DNA of 64,000 nt from Fen-1254 sp963769605 (GCA_963769605.1 CAVYML010000001.1:310001-374000); one strand, 5' to 3'; shown: positions 50,476-59,138, counted from the first letter of the stretch. Translations and numbers: made by a program. Notes: generated from the sequence alone by a model not told the origin.

Positions 50476-51873
50476 ATGGGCAAAATGAGTCTGATTGTAG
50501 TCGTGGGGTTTAATATTATATTCGGGCTTATGGGATTTAACTTATCGGGAGTTGCATCTCATTCCTATAGTAACTACACCAAATATTATTCCGTTGAGCA
50601 GGCTCAATTTTTAGCGGAAAGCGGGTCAAATGTCGCTATCGGATCGCTCTATCAAAATTCCGGCTGGCTTTATGGTGATTCGACTATTCACAATCATACT
50701 CTTTATTATGATTCCGCACACACCCAAACACTAGGCACATATTCGATTCAAGCAAAGCGTACATACCCTAGTGGAGCTACGTACGTCACATTTAATATTG
50801 TGTCATCTTATAGCAGTATGACTGACAGTTCGACTATAGTTTGCAATATTCCCAGTTTTAGCTCCTTTGCAATGTATACATGCAATGATGGCAGCTCTCC
50901 ATGGACCGGTGGAGATACATGCTGGGGAAAACTTCATTCTGACAGCGTTTTAAATCTTGGAGAATTAGCTATCGGAAGTACGCCCCAAGCGGCTGTATTT
51001 AATGGAAGTGTATCGGTTGGAGTTTCTATTGACAGTAGTGGGGTAACTAATTATAATAATAGTAATAGTCCAAAGGTGCATCCGCAGTTTAAACAAGGAG
51101 CTCCCATAATGGGTGTAAAACTAGGATGGTTAAACAATTTTAGTGCAGTTACAACCACGCCAGGATATGATTCCTCAGATTTTGCTACAACGAAAGCAGA
51201 TGTCTTCGTCCAGTTAAATTCAGATGGCACGATAGAAGTCGATACTGGTGCTTATAAGAAATATTCGGATACTACACTAGCCGATACTTCATGGTACCAT
51301 ACACAACTGGTAAAAAAAGCAACTATTAGTACATTTTCGAATATAGGTGTTGTTGGAATAATGAATCCAAACTCCAACAGAAACCTACATGTGCGTGGTA
51401 CGCTTAACGGAAAGCTGACAATAGCGAACCTTGGTACTGGAAATATATATATCGATTCCAATGTTGTCTATCACGACACAACCAAGGATATGCTTGGACT
51501 TGTTGCAAGAGATTCGATGTTTGTTTCGTATGATAGTGCAAATGTCAAGGGCCCGGTTAAAATACAGGCTGCGATATTAGCACAAACATTTGCAGCCGAA
51601 AACACAAACACTGCTTGGGGGAGCACTACTATTTATGGTCATGCTGCTATTGCCTCAACCAAGCAGAGCATACAACTTTTTGGTGCATTAGCGCAAAGGA
51701 ACAGAGGAGGTGTCGGTAACGGTAATAACGGATATGCGAAAAGTTACAAATATGATAATAGATTTGCAGGGGGTAGCAATGCTGCTCCAAGTTACCCAAC
51801 ACTTCCATATTTCCAGATTCTATCATGGTACGATAGGATGAATTGGAACACAAACTGGTGGAGTAACTGGTAG
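50476..51873 (+). CDS. PilX-like exported protein (465 residues)
   Basis: A 465-residue protein with one N-terminal helix (MSLIVVVGFNIIFGLMGFNL) followed by YYSVEQAQFLAESGSNVAIG, which resembles the N-terminal helix of PilX-type minor pilins (the A..A...LAE.G...A pattern). The exported part is long, rich in Ser, Thr and Tyr, with beta strands, and ends in an unusual aromatic tail (YDRMNWNTNWWSNW). AAAGGAG precedes the ATG by about 8 bases. It is the last gene of the operon and is followed by heptamer repeats. I do not recognise a named family for the C-terminal part; a large tip or adhesin subunit of a pseudopilus would fit. Confidence 0.6.
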   Translation: MGKMSLIVVVGFNIIFGLMGFNLSGVASHSYSNYTKYYSVEQAQFLAESGSNVAIGSLYQNSGWLYGDSTIHNHTLYYDSAHTQTLGTYSIQAKRTYPSGATYVTFNIVSSYSSMTDSSTIVCNIPSFSSFAMYTCNDGSSPWTGGDTCWGKLHSDSVLNLGELAIGSTPQAAVFNGSVSVGVSIDSSGVTNYNNSNSPKVHPQFKQGAPIMGVKLGWLNNFSAVTTTPGYDSSDFATTKADVFVQLNSDGTIEVDTGAYKKYSDTTLADTSWYHTQLVKKATISTFSNIGVVGIMNPNSNRNLHVRGTLNGKLTIANLGTGNIYIDSNVVYHDTTKDMLGLVARDSMFVSYDSANVKGPVKIQAAILAQTFAAENTNTAWGSTTIYGHAAIASTKQSIQLFGALAQRNRGGVGNGNNGYAKSYKYDNRFAGGSNAAPSYPTLPYFQILSWYDRMNWNTNWWSNW

Positions 51874-51886
51874 AAGGGGGAAGAGA

Positions 51887-52048
51887 ATCTCGAATTGCGA
51901 ATCTCGAATTGCGAATTGTCAATGGTTATGCAATAAATTGTAAATCGCGAGGTGAAGATTAAAAACTTAATAACGAGTAACACGAATACACAAGAACGAT
52001 AGTAGAGAGATACATCGAACTACGCACTAAGAACAACGAACGAAGAAC
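51887..52048 (+). repeat. Heptamer tracts (ATCTCGA/ATTGCGA and AACTACG families)
   Basis: Five ATCTCGA, ATTGCGA and ATTGTCA units in phase at 51887-51921, a short decayed stretch, then units of the AACTACG/AACGAAC kind from about 52016 to 52048, which ends 5 bases from the stop codon of the minus-strand nrnA gene. Two convergent genes are thus separated by repeats only. Confidence 0.8.
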
Positions 52049-52052
52049 TTTT

Positions 52053-53039
52053 TTATAAGAGATACACTTCCACGTGTTCCAGTAATTTATTAATTACCTG
52101 TTGAAGATCCCCTAATGTTACATGCGCACCGGCGGCATTTTTATGCCCGTTTCCTCCGAATTCCTTTGCAAGTTCGTTGATCCAGATATCGCCTTTGGAT
52201 CGGAAGTTAATTTTAATGCAATCCGACAGTTCGGAAAAAAGCAATCCAACTTGAACACCTTCCAGTGAAAGAGTATAAGGCACAAACTCGTCGCTGTCGG
52301 CTTCCGTCGTCTTTGTCTCTTCAAACATTTCCTTCGTCAGCACCATATAAGCTACACGCCCGTCGTGCGCAGTCCGCATGCCGTACAGCGCTTTTCCAAG
52401 CAATTGAATCCGATTGAGTGAACTTCGATTGTACACGTTTTCATGAATTTTTACCGGGTCGGCGCCTGCCTGAATAAGATGCGCTATGATCTTATGCACT
52501 TCAGGATCCGTTCTTGGATAACGGAACGATCCCGTATCGGTCATAATTGCTGTGTAAAGCGCAACAGCAACTTGAGGTTCGATATGGCGGCCGTTTAAAA
52601 AATTGATGAGCCGGTACACGATTTCACCGGTTGCAGCAGACGGCTCGTCGAGAATATAAAGATCCGCAAAATCAGCAGGCTCCAGATGATGATCGATGCA
52701 GACTTTCACAGCTTTGCTATTTAGTACGGAATCTTTCATTGACGCCAGCCGATCCGGGTGATTCGTGTCGAGAATAAGAATAACTTCCGAGTTTTCTATC
52801 ATTTGCTTATGTGCGGAAGCCTCAAAAAGTTGAATAGGAAAAATCTCTTGCAGGAAAAGATACGGCGGTGGAGTAGGGCTGGGATTGATAATCGCCGCTT
52901 GCTTGCCAATACTTTTTAAAAAAACCGCAAGCGCGCATTCCGTTCCTAAACCGTCCCCGTCCGGATTGACATGTGTTGTCAGTATAAAAGTTTTATGAGA
53001 ATCGACAAGAGTGCGAAAAGTCTCGAATAATAAAGCCAC
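52053..53039 (-). CDS. nrnA: Bifunctional oligoribonuclease/PAP phosphatase NrnA (DHH family)
   Basis: NrnA, 328 residues, degrades short RNA oligonucleotides and, in many species, 3'-phosphoadenosine 5'-phosphate. The DHH domain has HVNPDGDGLGTECALA, LDTNHPD and CIDHHLEPADFAD; the DHHA1 domain has INFRSKGDIWINELA and the closing GGNGHKNAAGAHV. The start is a GTG (MALLFETF) with AAAGGA 7 bases upstream. Length fits the family (about 310-330). The gap on its upstream side (53040-53390) carries repeats only, so its promoter is not obvious. Confidence 0.93.
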   Translation of the reverse strand: MALLFETFRTLVDSHKTFILTTHVNPDGDGLGTECALAVFLKSIGKQAAIINPSPTPPPYLFLQEIFPIQLFEASAHKQMIENSEVILILDTNHPDRLASMKDSVLNSKAVKVCIDHHLEPADFADLYILDEPSAATGEIVYRLINFLNGRHIEPQVAVALYTAIMTDTGSFRYPRTDPEVHKIIAHLIQAGADPVKIHENVYNRSSLNRIQLLGKALYGMRTAHDGRVAYMVLTKEMFEETKTTEADSDEFVPYTLSLEGVQVGLLFSELSDCIKINFRSKGDIWINELAKEFGGNGHKNAAGAHVTLGDLQQVINKLLEHVEVYLL

Positions 53040-53163
53040 GTAGGTCCTTTAGTCGTCGATGAGTATTGTGTTCATTTCAGGAATGTGATCGCCATCCCTG
53101 CAATAACGATCTTTAAAAAAGATAGGGAAAAATTCACAAAGTGTAAATAGGGAAAAAGAAACC

Positions 53164-53370
53164 GCGAATTTTCAATTGCGGATTGTCGATTGAACTGCAA
53201 ATATTAAACAGAAAACTTATAACTGATAACTTATAACTGATAACAGAATAACCGAACAACTAAATAACAACAAAGTCAGAAATGAACGGCAGCACCGCAG
53301 TACCGCAGCACGTTGAACGAAGAACCACGAACCAAGAACCAAGAACCAAGAACCAAGAACCACGAACTAC
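53164..53370 (+). repeat. Heptamer and octamer tracts (ATTGCGG, ACTTATA, CAGCACCG, GAACCAA families)
   Basis: In the 351-bp gap 53040-53390: a short ATTGCGG-like stretch (53175-53195), five ACTTATA/ACTGATA units (53215-53249), CAGCACCG-type octamers (53289-53311) and seven GAACCAA/GAACCAC/GAACTAC units in perfect phase (53322-53370). Nothing else is recognisable in the gap. Confidence 0.9.
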
Positions 53371-53390
53371 GAACTTCCACGATTCACCAT

Positions 53391-54443
53391 TTACTGTTTT
53401 ATCACCCATGTTTCTCCCGAATGAAGCAAACGGTCGATATTCCCGATTCCTCTTTTTTCTTTGGCAAACTCAATTTGACGCGCCATTTCGGCTTCGTACG
53501 TCGGCCGCTCTATCGAAAGAAAAACGCCGATGGGACGCGGCAATGCATTCTTATACGTCATATCGGCTAAGATGCCTGCCAGCGTTGTATCGGTCTCATC
53601 ATGAACCAAAAGATCATTGATGGAGTAATTTCCATCCGATAACGACACGACCTCCGGAGTAAATCCGTTTAAACGAATGCCTTTATTGTGCTCTTTCCCG
53701 AAGACCAGCGGTTTGCCGTGCTCGAGGAAAAGGACATTATCGTCCTTCGTCTCTTTTTCTGTGAATTGTGAAAATGCGCCGTCATTAAAAACATTGCAGT
53801 TTTGATAGATTTCGACGAATGAAGTTCCGCGATGGCCTTCAGCGCGTTTGAGTACGCTCTGAAGATGCTTCGGATCCCGATCTATCGATCTGGCTGCAAA
53901 TGTCGTGCTCGCTCCCAAGGCAAGCGAAATGGGATTGAAAGGATAATCGATCGATCCGTACGGCGTCGATTTTGTGACTTTTCCTTTTTCCGATGTCGGC
54001 GAATATTGCCCCTTTGTAAGCCCGTAAATTTGATTGTTGAAAAGAAGCACATTGAGATCGATATTTCTTCTCAAAAGATGAATCAGATGATTGCCGCCGA
54101 TGCTTAAGCCGTCTCCGTCTCCGGTTACAACCCAGACGGAGAGATCGGGACGCGCCATTTTAACCCCCGATGCAATCGCGGAGGCGCGTCCATGAATGCT
54201 GTGAAAACCGTAGGTGTTCATGTAATATGGAAAGCGGCTCGAGCAGCCGATTCCCGAAACGAAAACAATTTTGTGATGCGGAATTCCAAGATCGGGCATA
54301 ATCCGCTGGACTTGCGCAAGTATGGAGTAATCGCCGCAGCCCGGACACCAGCGAACGTCTTGATCGCTCTGAAAATCCTTGACAGTATATTTAGCAATCG
54401 GTGTGGGAGCTCCAAGCAACTCGTCTGCTTTATGTGAAGGCAT
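53391..54443 (-). CDS. korB: 2-oxoacid:ferredoxin oxidoreductase, beta subunit
   Basis: The 350-residue beta (thiamine-diphosphate) subunit of a 2-oxoacid:ferredoxin oxidoreductase, most likely the 2-oxoglutarate enzyme. It oxidatively decarboxylates the oxoacid to acyl-CoA and reduces ferredoxin; the reverse reaction serves CO2 fixation in some relatives. Iron-sulfur and cofactor marks are VRWCPGCGDYSI, SGIGCSSRFPYYMNTYGFH, the ThDP motif GDGDGLSIGGNHLIH and NNQIYGLTKGQYSPTS. The start at 54443 (MPSHKADELL) is chosen because AGGAG lies 6 bases upstream; a further in-frame ATG six codons earlier has no such site. It lies downstream of the alpha subunit, separated by 223 bp of repeats, which is unusual because korAB genes are normally adjacent. 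Confidence 0.92.
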   Translation of the reverse strand: MPSHKADELLGAPTPIAKYTVKDFQSDQDVRWCPGCGDYSILAQVQRIMPDLGIPHHKIVFVSGIGCSSRFPYYMNTYGFHSIHGRASAIASGVKMARPDLSVWVVTGDGDGLSIGGNHLIHLLRRNIDLNVLLFNNQIYGLTKGQYSPTSEKGKVTKSTPYGSIDYPFNPISLALGASTTFAARSIDRDPKHLQSVLKRAEGHRGTSFVEIYQNCNVFNDGAFSQFTEKETKDDNVLFLEHGKPLVFGKEHNKGIRLNGFTPEVVSLSDGNYSINDLLVHDETDTTLAGILADMTYKNALPRPIGVFLSIERPTYEAEMARQIEFAKEKRGIGNIDRLLHSGETWVIKQ

Positions 54444-54466
54444 ATTATTCTCCTGTTTCAATTTTT

Positions 54467-54501
54467 GTTCTTAGTGCGTAGTTCTTTGTTCGTAGTTGAA
54501 A
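54467..54501 (+). repeat. Heptamer tract (GTTCTTA family, 5 units)
   Basis: GTTCTTA, GTGCGTA, GTTCTTT, GTTCGTA, GTTGAAA in phase, in the gap between korA and korB just upstream of the korB ribosome binding site. Confidence 0.8.
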
Positions 54502-54650
54502 GTTCCATTTTAGTCGTTTGCAAAGCAAGGTTCATAGTTGATTTGTAATGGGGTTTATCTGTAGTCTGTTCACTTTTACTGTTTTTTATTTCTTTTTAAA
54601 AACTATTAATGGCGTATGAAACACTCCGAACTCCTGTAATCGATTTCGAA

Positions 54651-54682
54651 AACTATGAACGACGAACTAAGCACTACGAACT
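54651..54682 (+). repeat. Heptamer tract (AACTAAG family) overlapping the korA 3' end
   Basis: AACTATG, AACGACG, AACTAAG, CACTACG in phase. The third and fourth units encode, on the minus strand, the last codons and the TAG stop of korA. Confidence 0.8.
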
Positions 54683-56514
54683 TCTTTGATTTGCTCTTCA
54701 ATCTTCATTTCTATCTCTTCCGCGCGGAAGGGAAGTCCCTGAACTTTATTCAGTCCGACTGCAGGGATGAGAAACTCTGCACGTAACACCATAACGAGTT
54801 GCCCGAGATTGATTTCGGGAACGAGAAATTTTTGGAATTTCGGAAAAATGCCGGAAAGATTTTTTGGGAAAGGACGGATATACCGAAGATGTAAAAGAGA
54901 AACTTTGTGTCCCTTCTTTTGCTGGTGATGAACTGCCGTTTTAATGGCGCCATAGGTGCTTCCCCATCCGATCACAAGCAGGTCTCCTGCCGGTTCCCCT
55001 TCTACAACGGCAGGCGGTATATCGTCCGCAATTCGCTGAACTTTTTCGGCACGGAGTTTTGTCATCAATTCATGATTCAAAGGATCGTAGCTGACTTCGC
55101 CGGTTAGATTCTGTTTTTCCAGCCCTCCGATGCGGTGTTCCAGTCCGGGAATGCCGGGGATTGCCCAGGGACGTGCAAGAGTTTTATCGTCTCGAGAATA
55201 GGGTAGAAATGCTTCGCTTTGTGACGGAAATTTCGGCGCTATATCGGGCAGTTCCGTGCTCTCAGGAATGCGCCATGGTTCCGATCCGTTACCCAGATAG
55301 CCGTCTGTCAGGAGAATGACCGGAGTCATATACTTGATTGCCAGCCGGCAAGCTTCGAATGCCATGGCGAAACAATCGGAAGGGGTTGAAGCAGCCAGAA
55401 CCGGAATATGCGCTTCGCCGTTTCTGCCGTACAGCGCCTGAAAGAGATCGGCTTGCTCGGTTTTTGTAGGCAGGCCAGTACTGGGGCCGCCTCGCTGAAC
55501 ATTGATAACCACTAAAGGCAGTTCGACCATCACAGCAAGCCCGAGCGCTTCGGTCTTTAAAGCAAGACCGGGTCCGCTTGTCGTGGTAACGGCAAGGTTT
55601 CCGGCAAAAGATGCTCCGATTGCGGATGTAACGCCGGCGATTTCATCTTCAGCCTGAAAAGTCTTGACGCCGAAATTTTTATATTGAGAAAGTTCGTGAA
55701 GTATGTCGCTTGCAGGTGTGATGGGGTAGCTGCCGAGAAAAAGATCGAGCTTTGCCCTGTCCGCAGCGGCGAGTAAGCCCCACGCTGCAGCCTGATTGCC
55801 CGTGATATTTCTATAGATCCCAGGAGCGAGTTTTGCCGGAGCCACTTCATAGTTTACTTTGAAGATTTCCGTCGTCTCGCCGAAATTCCATCCGGCTTTG
55901 AGGACGCGTATATTGGCTTCCATAATATCGGTCTTACCGGAAAATTTGCTCTGCAGCCATTTCAATGTCGGTTCGATAGGACGATTATACATCCAGTACA
56001 TCATACCGAGTGCAAAGAAATTTTTTGAGCGGTCCACGTGTTTGCTGGAAAGATTGAGATCTTGAAGTGCAATTTCGGTAAGCTTCGTAATATCGACTTC
56101 AAAAACCTGATAATCGAAAAGAGATCCGTCCTTGAGTGGATTTTCTGTGTAGCCGGCAAGCTTTAAATTTTTTTCTGAAAAGCCATCCGTATTGGCGATG
56201 ATGGAACCTCCTTTGATAAGAGTGGAAAGGCTCATTTTAAGCGCTGCTGCGTTCATGGCCACGAGTATATCGCAGGAATCGCCCGGTGTGTGAATTTTTC
56301 GGCTGCCGAAATGGATCTGGAATCCGCTGACACCGGACAGAGTTCCCTGAGGCGCCCGTATTTCTGCGGGATAATCTGGAAACGTGCTTAAATCGTTGCC
56401 GAGAATGGCTGTGGTGTTGGTAAATTGCGTGCCGGTTAATTGCATGCCGTCGCCGGAATCGCCCGCAAATCGAATAGTTACCTCATCGAGTTTTTTAGTT
56501 GTCTTGATTGTCAT
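54667..56514 (-). CDS. korA: 2-oxoacid:ferredoxin oxidoreductase, alpha (gamma-alpha fusion) subunit
   Basis: A 615-residue subunit with the gamma domain fused in front of the alpha domain: FAGDSGDGMQLTGTQF starts the gamma part (residues about 10-190), GSYPITPASDILHELSQY and TTTSGPGLALKTEALGLAV lie in the alpha pyrimidine-binding part, and ELPLVVINVQRGGPSTGLPT is the typical alpha signature. The DLLVIGWGSTYGAIKTAV segment is domain II. It pairs with KorB; the fused form of about 610-620 residues is common for 2-oxoglutarate enzymes. The ATG at 56514 is preferred (GGGGAA 7 bases upstream) over a TTG at 56529. The final residues (EVRSA) and stop codon are encoded by a heptamer tract, so the original C-terminus may have been slightly altered. 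Confidence 0.93.
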   Translation of the reverse strand: MTIKTTKKLDEVTIRFAGDSGDGMQLTGTQFTNTTAILGNDLSTFPDYPAEIRAPQGTLSGVSGFQIHFGSRKIHTPGDSCDILVAMNAAALKMSLSTLIKGGSIIANTDGFSEKNLKLAGYTENPLKDGSLFDYQVFEVDITKLTEIALQDLNLSSKHVDRSKNFFALGMMYWMYNRPIEPTLKWLQSKFSGKTDIMEANIRVLKAGWNFGETTEIFKVNYEVAPAKLAPGIYRNITGNQAAAWGLLAAADRAKLDLFLGSYPITPASDILHELSQYKNFGVKTFQAEDEIAGVTSAIGASFAGNLAVTTTSGPGLALKTEALGLAVMVELPLVVINVQRGGPSTGLPTKTEQADLFQALYGRNGEAHIPVLAASTPSDCFAMAFEACRLAIKYMTPVILLTDGYLGNGSEPWRIPESTELPDIAPKFPSQSEAFLPYSRDDKTLARPWAIPGIPGLEHRIGGLEKQNLTGEVSYDPLNHELMTKLRAEKVQRIADDIPPAVVEGEPAGDLLVIGWGSTYGAIKTAVHHQQKKGHKVSLLHLRYIRPFPKNLSGIFPKFQKFLVPEINLGQLVMVLRAEFLIPAVGLNKVQGLPFRAEEIEMKIEEQIKEVRSA

Positions 56515-56615
56515 AGTTATGTTCCCCAAAAAGCATCACTCTAAGCGGTGCCGCACAGAACTTTTAAATATTTGTCAAAATTAATTGAGAATGTAAACAA
56601 TACGCGCTCCACTCT

Positions 56616-56637
56616 CAAGTTGGTATTCGTCAACTTG
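56616..56637 (+). promoter_or_regulatory. Inverted repeat in the korA/lipoprotein divergent gap
   Basis: CAAGTTG and CAACTTG flank GTATTCGT. It lies in the 442-bp gap 56515-56956 between divergent genes and could be an operator for one of them. Nothing else in this gap is recognisable; short frames there look accidental. Confidence 0.35.
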
Positions 56638-56956
56638 CAAAGGGTTAGGGAGCAGCCGGAAGCCGATAATCAAACACTCCTTAACGCGCTGCCATTTGAA
56701 TCACGCGAAGCGGAAAATTGTTTCCCTTCTCTGCAAAATGACGGGTTGAATTTGACCAATGCATAACATTCAACTATTAATTTAAAACATTTATGAATGA
56801 GACGAAGTTCCGTTTTTGCAGGAAATAATCAGAAAACGACTGATATACGTCCGCCGCTGTAAAGGATACATTTGCACCAAACATAAAAATAACCTATACT
56901 TTAACATACCTTCTGAAATTCACCTATTATTCTCACTAAATAAAAGGAGTAGCTCT

Positions 56957-57463
56957 ATGAAAAATTCAATGAAACAGATTGTCACAGTTCTTCTTCTTGC
57001 ATCAATCTTGTTGATGATGTCAGGATGCTATGGTTCTTTTAATCTCACCCAAAAGGTATATAAGTGGAATGGGACGGTGGGAGTAAAGTGGACTAATGAA
57101 CTGGTGTTTCTTGTTTTAAATGTTATCCCGGTGTACAGTGTCGCGGTAGCCGTTGACGCTATTGTTCTCAATAGCATAGAGTTCTGGACAGGATCCAATC
57201 CCGTGGCATCGACAGTAACAACGAAAGACGGAGCAACTGTTGCATTCAATGCAGAGAATAAAGCAGTTACCGTGAACTATGCAAATACATCCGTTACACT
57301 TACAAAAGAAAACGATAAGACCGTTGCTCGGAATAGTCAAGGTCAGATTGTGGCGTATGCTTTGACAGGCGACGATGGTTCAATGAATATTGTGGATACG
57401 AATGGAAAAATTCTGCGAACTTATTCGAAGGATCAGGTCGAATCGATGTCTGTTAATCAATAA
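56957..57463 (+). CDS. DUF3332-like lipoprotein
   Basis: A 168-residue lipoprotein with lipobox LLMMSGC (Cys24), followed by YGSFNLTQKVYKWNGTVG and a hydrophobic stretch (ELVFLVLNVIPVYSVAVAVDAIVLN) that might dip into the membrane. This layout matches the uncharacterised DUF3332 family of Bacteroidetes and some Proteobacteria. The C-terminal half (VTTKDGATVAFNAENKAVTV and so on) is beta-rich. The ATG at 56957 has AAAAGGAG 8 bases upstream. A strong terminator follows, and no gene upstream is in the same direction, so it is probably monocistronic. Function unknown. Confidence 0.75.
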   Translation: MKNSMKQIVTVLLLASILLMMSGCYGSFNLTQKVYKWNGTVGVKWTNELVFLVLNVIPVYSVAVAVDAIVLNSIEFWTGSNPVASTVTTKDGATVAFNAENKAVTVNYANTSVTLTKENDKTVARNSQGQIVAYALTGDDGSMNIVDTNGKILRTYSKDQVESMSVNQ

Positions 57464-57500
57464 AAAGCAAGCAACAGAGGGGGGAAAATCTTAAGAATCC

Positions 57501-57537
57501 TTGACAAGGTACTACCCCTTGCCAAGGTTTTTTTTCA
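57501..57537 (+). terminator. Terminator of the lipoprotein gene
   Basis: CCTTGACAAGG and CCTTGCCAAGG pair over 11 positions with one central mismatch, followed by a run of eight T. The stem resembles the CCTTCGCAAGG repeats at 29630 and 38025. The rest of the gap 57464-57816 holds nothing recognisable apart from the facing terminator at 57755. Confidence 0.8.
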
Positions 57538-57754
57538 ATGTTCGGACATCTCTTCACAATTGAGGGGAAGGGATGAAACACCGATTTTACTGGAATTCAT
57601 CTCCCATTTTGAAACGGTTTCGCGGCTTCAATTCTCGACTCATGTGGTCGTCCATTTCTATTTCTATAAACAGTAAACGCGCTGTAAGCCTGAAAAATGT
57701 TTTCCCTGTCGACGGGAATTTTAAAAAGACCTATCCGTATTGTACATTTGTTTT

Positions 57755-57790
57755 TATAAAAAAGCAGCGTCCTTTGGGGATGCTGCTTCA
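57755..57790 (-). terminator. Terminator of the ribosomal-protein operon
   Basis: On the minus strand AGCAGC and GCTGCT (57782-57787 and 57763-57768 on the plus strand) form the stem, followed by a run of T. It lies 29 bp after the rplI stop codon. Confidence 0.8.
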
Positions 57791-57816
57791 GTGTTTCAGA
57801 AAGGAAGAAAAAATAA

Positions 57817-58260
57817 TTATTCTTTTACAATCCAGACTTTTACTTTGCCCATGATGCCGCCGGCGAGTTTAACGGGTACATCGAAGATACCGAGGGTCTT
57901 TAAAGAATCTTCGAGTTCAATTTGCCGCTTATCGATCGTAATGCCTTTTTCAACAAGCGCTTCAGCGATCATTTGCGAAGTAACCGAACCAAATAGTTTA
58001 TCCTCTTCACCGACTTTCATTTTGATAGTAATGGACTCCTTTTCGAGCTGCACGGCAAGAACTTCGGAAGCTCTGTGCTCTTTGTCCGAACGTTTCGATT
58101 GTTGCTTTTTTTCTTCTTCAAGCTGGCGAAGGTTGCCTTCGGTTGCTTCATACACGACTCCGCGCGGAATCAGATAATTGCGGGCATATCCGTTCTTCAC
58201 GCCAACGACGTCGCCGGTTTTACCGAGCTTTTGAGTATCTTTTCGTAAAATAACTTTCAT
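57817..58260 (-). CDS. rplI: 50S ribosomal protein L9
   Basis: L9, 147 residues, a two-domain protein of the large subunit near the L1 stalk. The N-terminal domain is MKVILRKDTQKLGKTGDVV with the signature VKNGYARNYLIPRG; a long charged helix (NLRQLEEEKKQQSKRSDKEHRAS) connects to the C-terminal domain (EDKLFGSVTSQMIAEAL, EDSLKTLGIFDVPVKLAGG). The start at 58260 is set by AGGAGA 7 bases upstream. It is the last gene of the rpsF-rpsR-rplI group and is followed by a terminator. Confidence 0.97.
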   Translation of the reverse strand: MKVILRKDTQKLGKTGDVVGVKNGYARNYLIPRGVVYEATEGNLRQLEEEKKQQSKRSDKEHRASEVLAVQLEKESITIKMKVGEEDKLFGSVTSQMIAEALVEKGITIDKRQIELEDSLKTLGIFDVPVKLAGGIMGKVKVWIVKE

Positions 58261-58299
58261 GGAAATTTCTCCTGAAATCAATATCGTGAATAAACAGAA

Positions 58300-58620
58300 T
58301 CAACTGACTGCGTCGCTGACAAACGGCAGGAGTGCCATATGCCGTGCGCGCTTGATAGCAAGAACGAGCTGGCGCTGATGGTGTGCGCATGTTCCCGTTA
58401 TTCTGCGAGGAATTATTTTCCCTTGCTCGGAGACGCAGCGTGAGAGGCGTTTTTCATTCTTATAATCGATGGAAGAATCGTGAGACTCGCAAAACCTGCA
58501 TGTCCGTTTTTTACGCGGCTGCTGCTGGCGTGTGTTGTTGCGTTGCCCCCCCTGTTGCGGGCCGTGACCGTGCTGCGGGCCGCGATCATACTGCTGGCTT
58601 GATGGTGAATTGGTTCGCAT
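58300..58620 (-). CDS. rpsR: 30S ribosomal protein S18, cysteine-containing form with extended N-terminus
   Basis: S18, 106 residues, binds S6 on the small-subunit platform. The core is SIDYKNEKRLSRCVSEQGKI with ITGTCAHHQRQLVLAIKRAR. Residues 1-35 are an unusual Gln/Gly/His-rich extension (QHGHGPQQGGQ). Four cysteines (41, 44, 62, 78) are spaced as in the zinc-binding form of S18, unlike the Escherichia coli protein. AAAGGA lies 9 bases before the ATG. It stands 23 bp after rpsF and 39 bp before rplI. In many bacteria ssb lies between rpsF and rpsR; it is absent here. Confidence 0.95.
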   Translation of the reverse strand: MRTNSPSSQQYDRGPQHGHGPQQGGQRNNTRQQQPRKKRTCRFCESHDSSIDYKNEKRLSRCVSEQGKIIPRRITGTCAHHQRQLVLAIKRARHMALLPFVSDAVS

Positions 58621-58643
58621 AGTTTATCGTCCTTTCGTTCGGT

Positions 58644-59075
58644 TCAATTTTTTTCTAATGTGCCGGCTGTTGGCGCTGTAATGACTGCAGCTTCCGCCGG
58701 GGATCCGGCTGCTGCGGGCGATGGAGGAGCGTTTTGCTTCATCAAGTCGCTTGCCGATATGCGCGATTTAAGCGCTTTTTTGTCCAATGCGATGGTCAGG
58801 AACCGAAGTATGTTTTCATCAAGGAGATAATGATGCTCCAACTTCGCAGGAAGAGGGCCGTGTGCTTTAAATTCGCAAACGACATAAAATCCGTTGTTTT
58901 TCTTTTTTATGGGAAATGCAAAACGTTTGCGTCCCCATTTTGCTATGTCGACGATTTCACCGCCGTTTTTAACGATGACATCCTTGACTTTGTCGATGAT
59001 GCCGTCGATGACGGGATCATCAAGACTCGCATTAACGATGAATGCGGTCTCGTAGAGTTTTGCTGCTTGTATCAT
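58644..59075 (-). CDS. rpsF: 30S ribosomal protein S6
   Basis: S6, 143 residues, partner of S18 in the small subunit. The fold is visible in LYETAFIVNASLDDPVIDG, GEIVDIAKWGRKRFAFPIKK and GFYVVCEFKAHGPLPAKLEH with DENILRFLTIAL. A C-terminal low-complexity tail (PPSPAAAGSPAEAAVITAP) exceeds the core by about 35 residues. The start at 59075 (MIQAAKLYE) has AAAGGG about 6 bases upstream; the frame stays open for 13 more codons without a start signal. First of the rpsF-rpsR-rplI group. Confidence 0.95.
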   Translation of the reverse strand: MIQAAKLYETAFIVNASLDDPVIDGIIDKVKDVIVKNGGEIVDIAKWGRKRFAFPIKKKNNGFYVVCEFKAHGPLPAKLEHHYLLDENILRFLTIALDKKALKSRISASDLMKQNAPPSPAAAGSPAEAAVITAPTAGTLEKN

Positions 59076-59138
59076 GGTATCCCTTTGGACAAATTGTGAA
59101 AAATGGCTCTGCATTCCACGGAGCGGCGCAGAGCAGGG

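Noticed and set aside
56548..56766. 72-codon frame upstream of the DUF3332-like gene
   Set aside because: No ribosome site or motif; it crosses the inverted repeat in a likely promoter region.
57573..57854. 93-codon frame between the lipoprotein gene and rplI
   Set aside because: It has a GGGAAGGG near the ATG, but the frame runs over the rplI terminator and into the rplI 3' end; the sequence looks non-protein.
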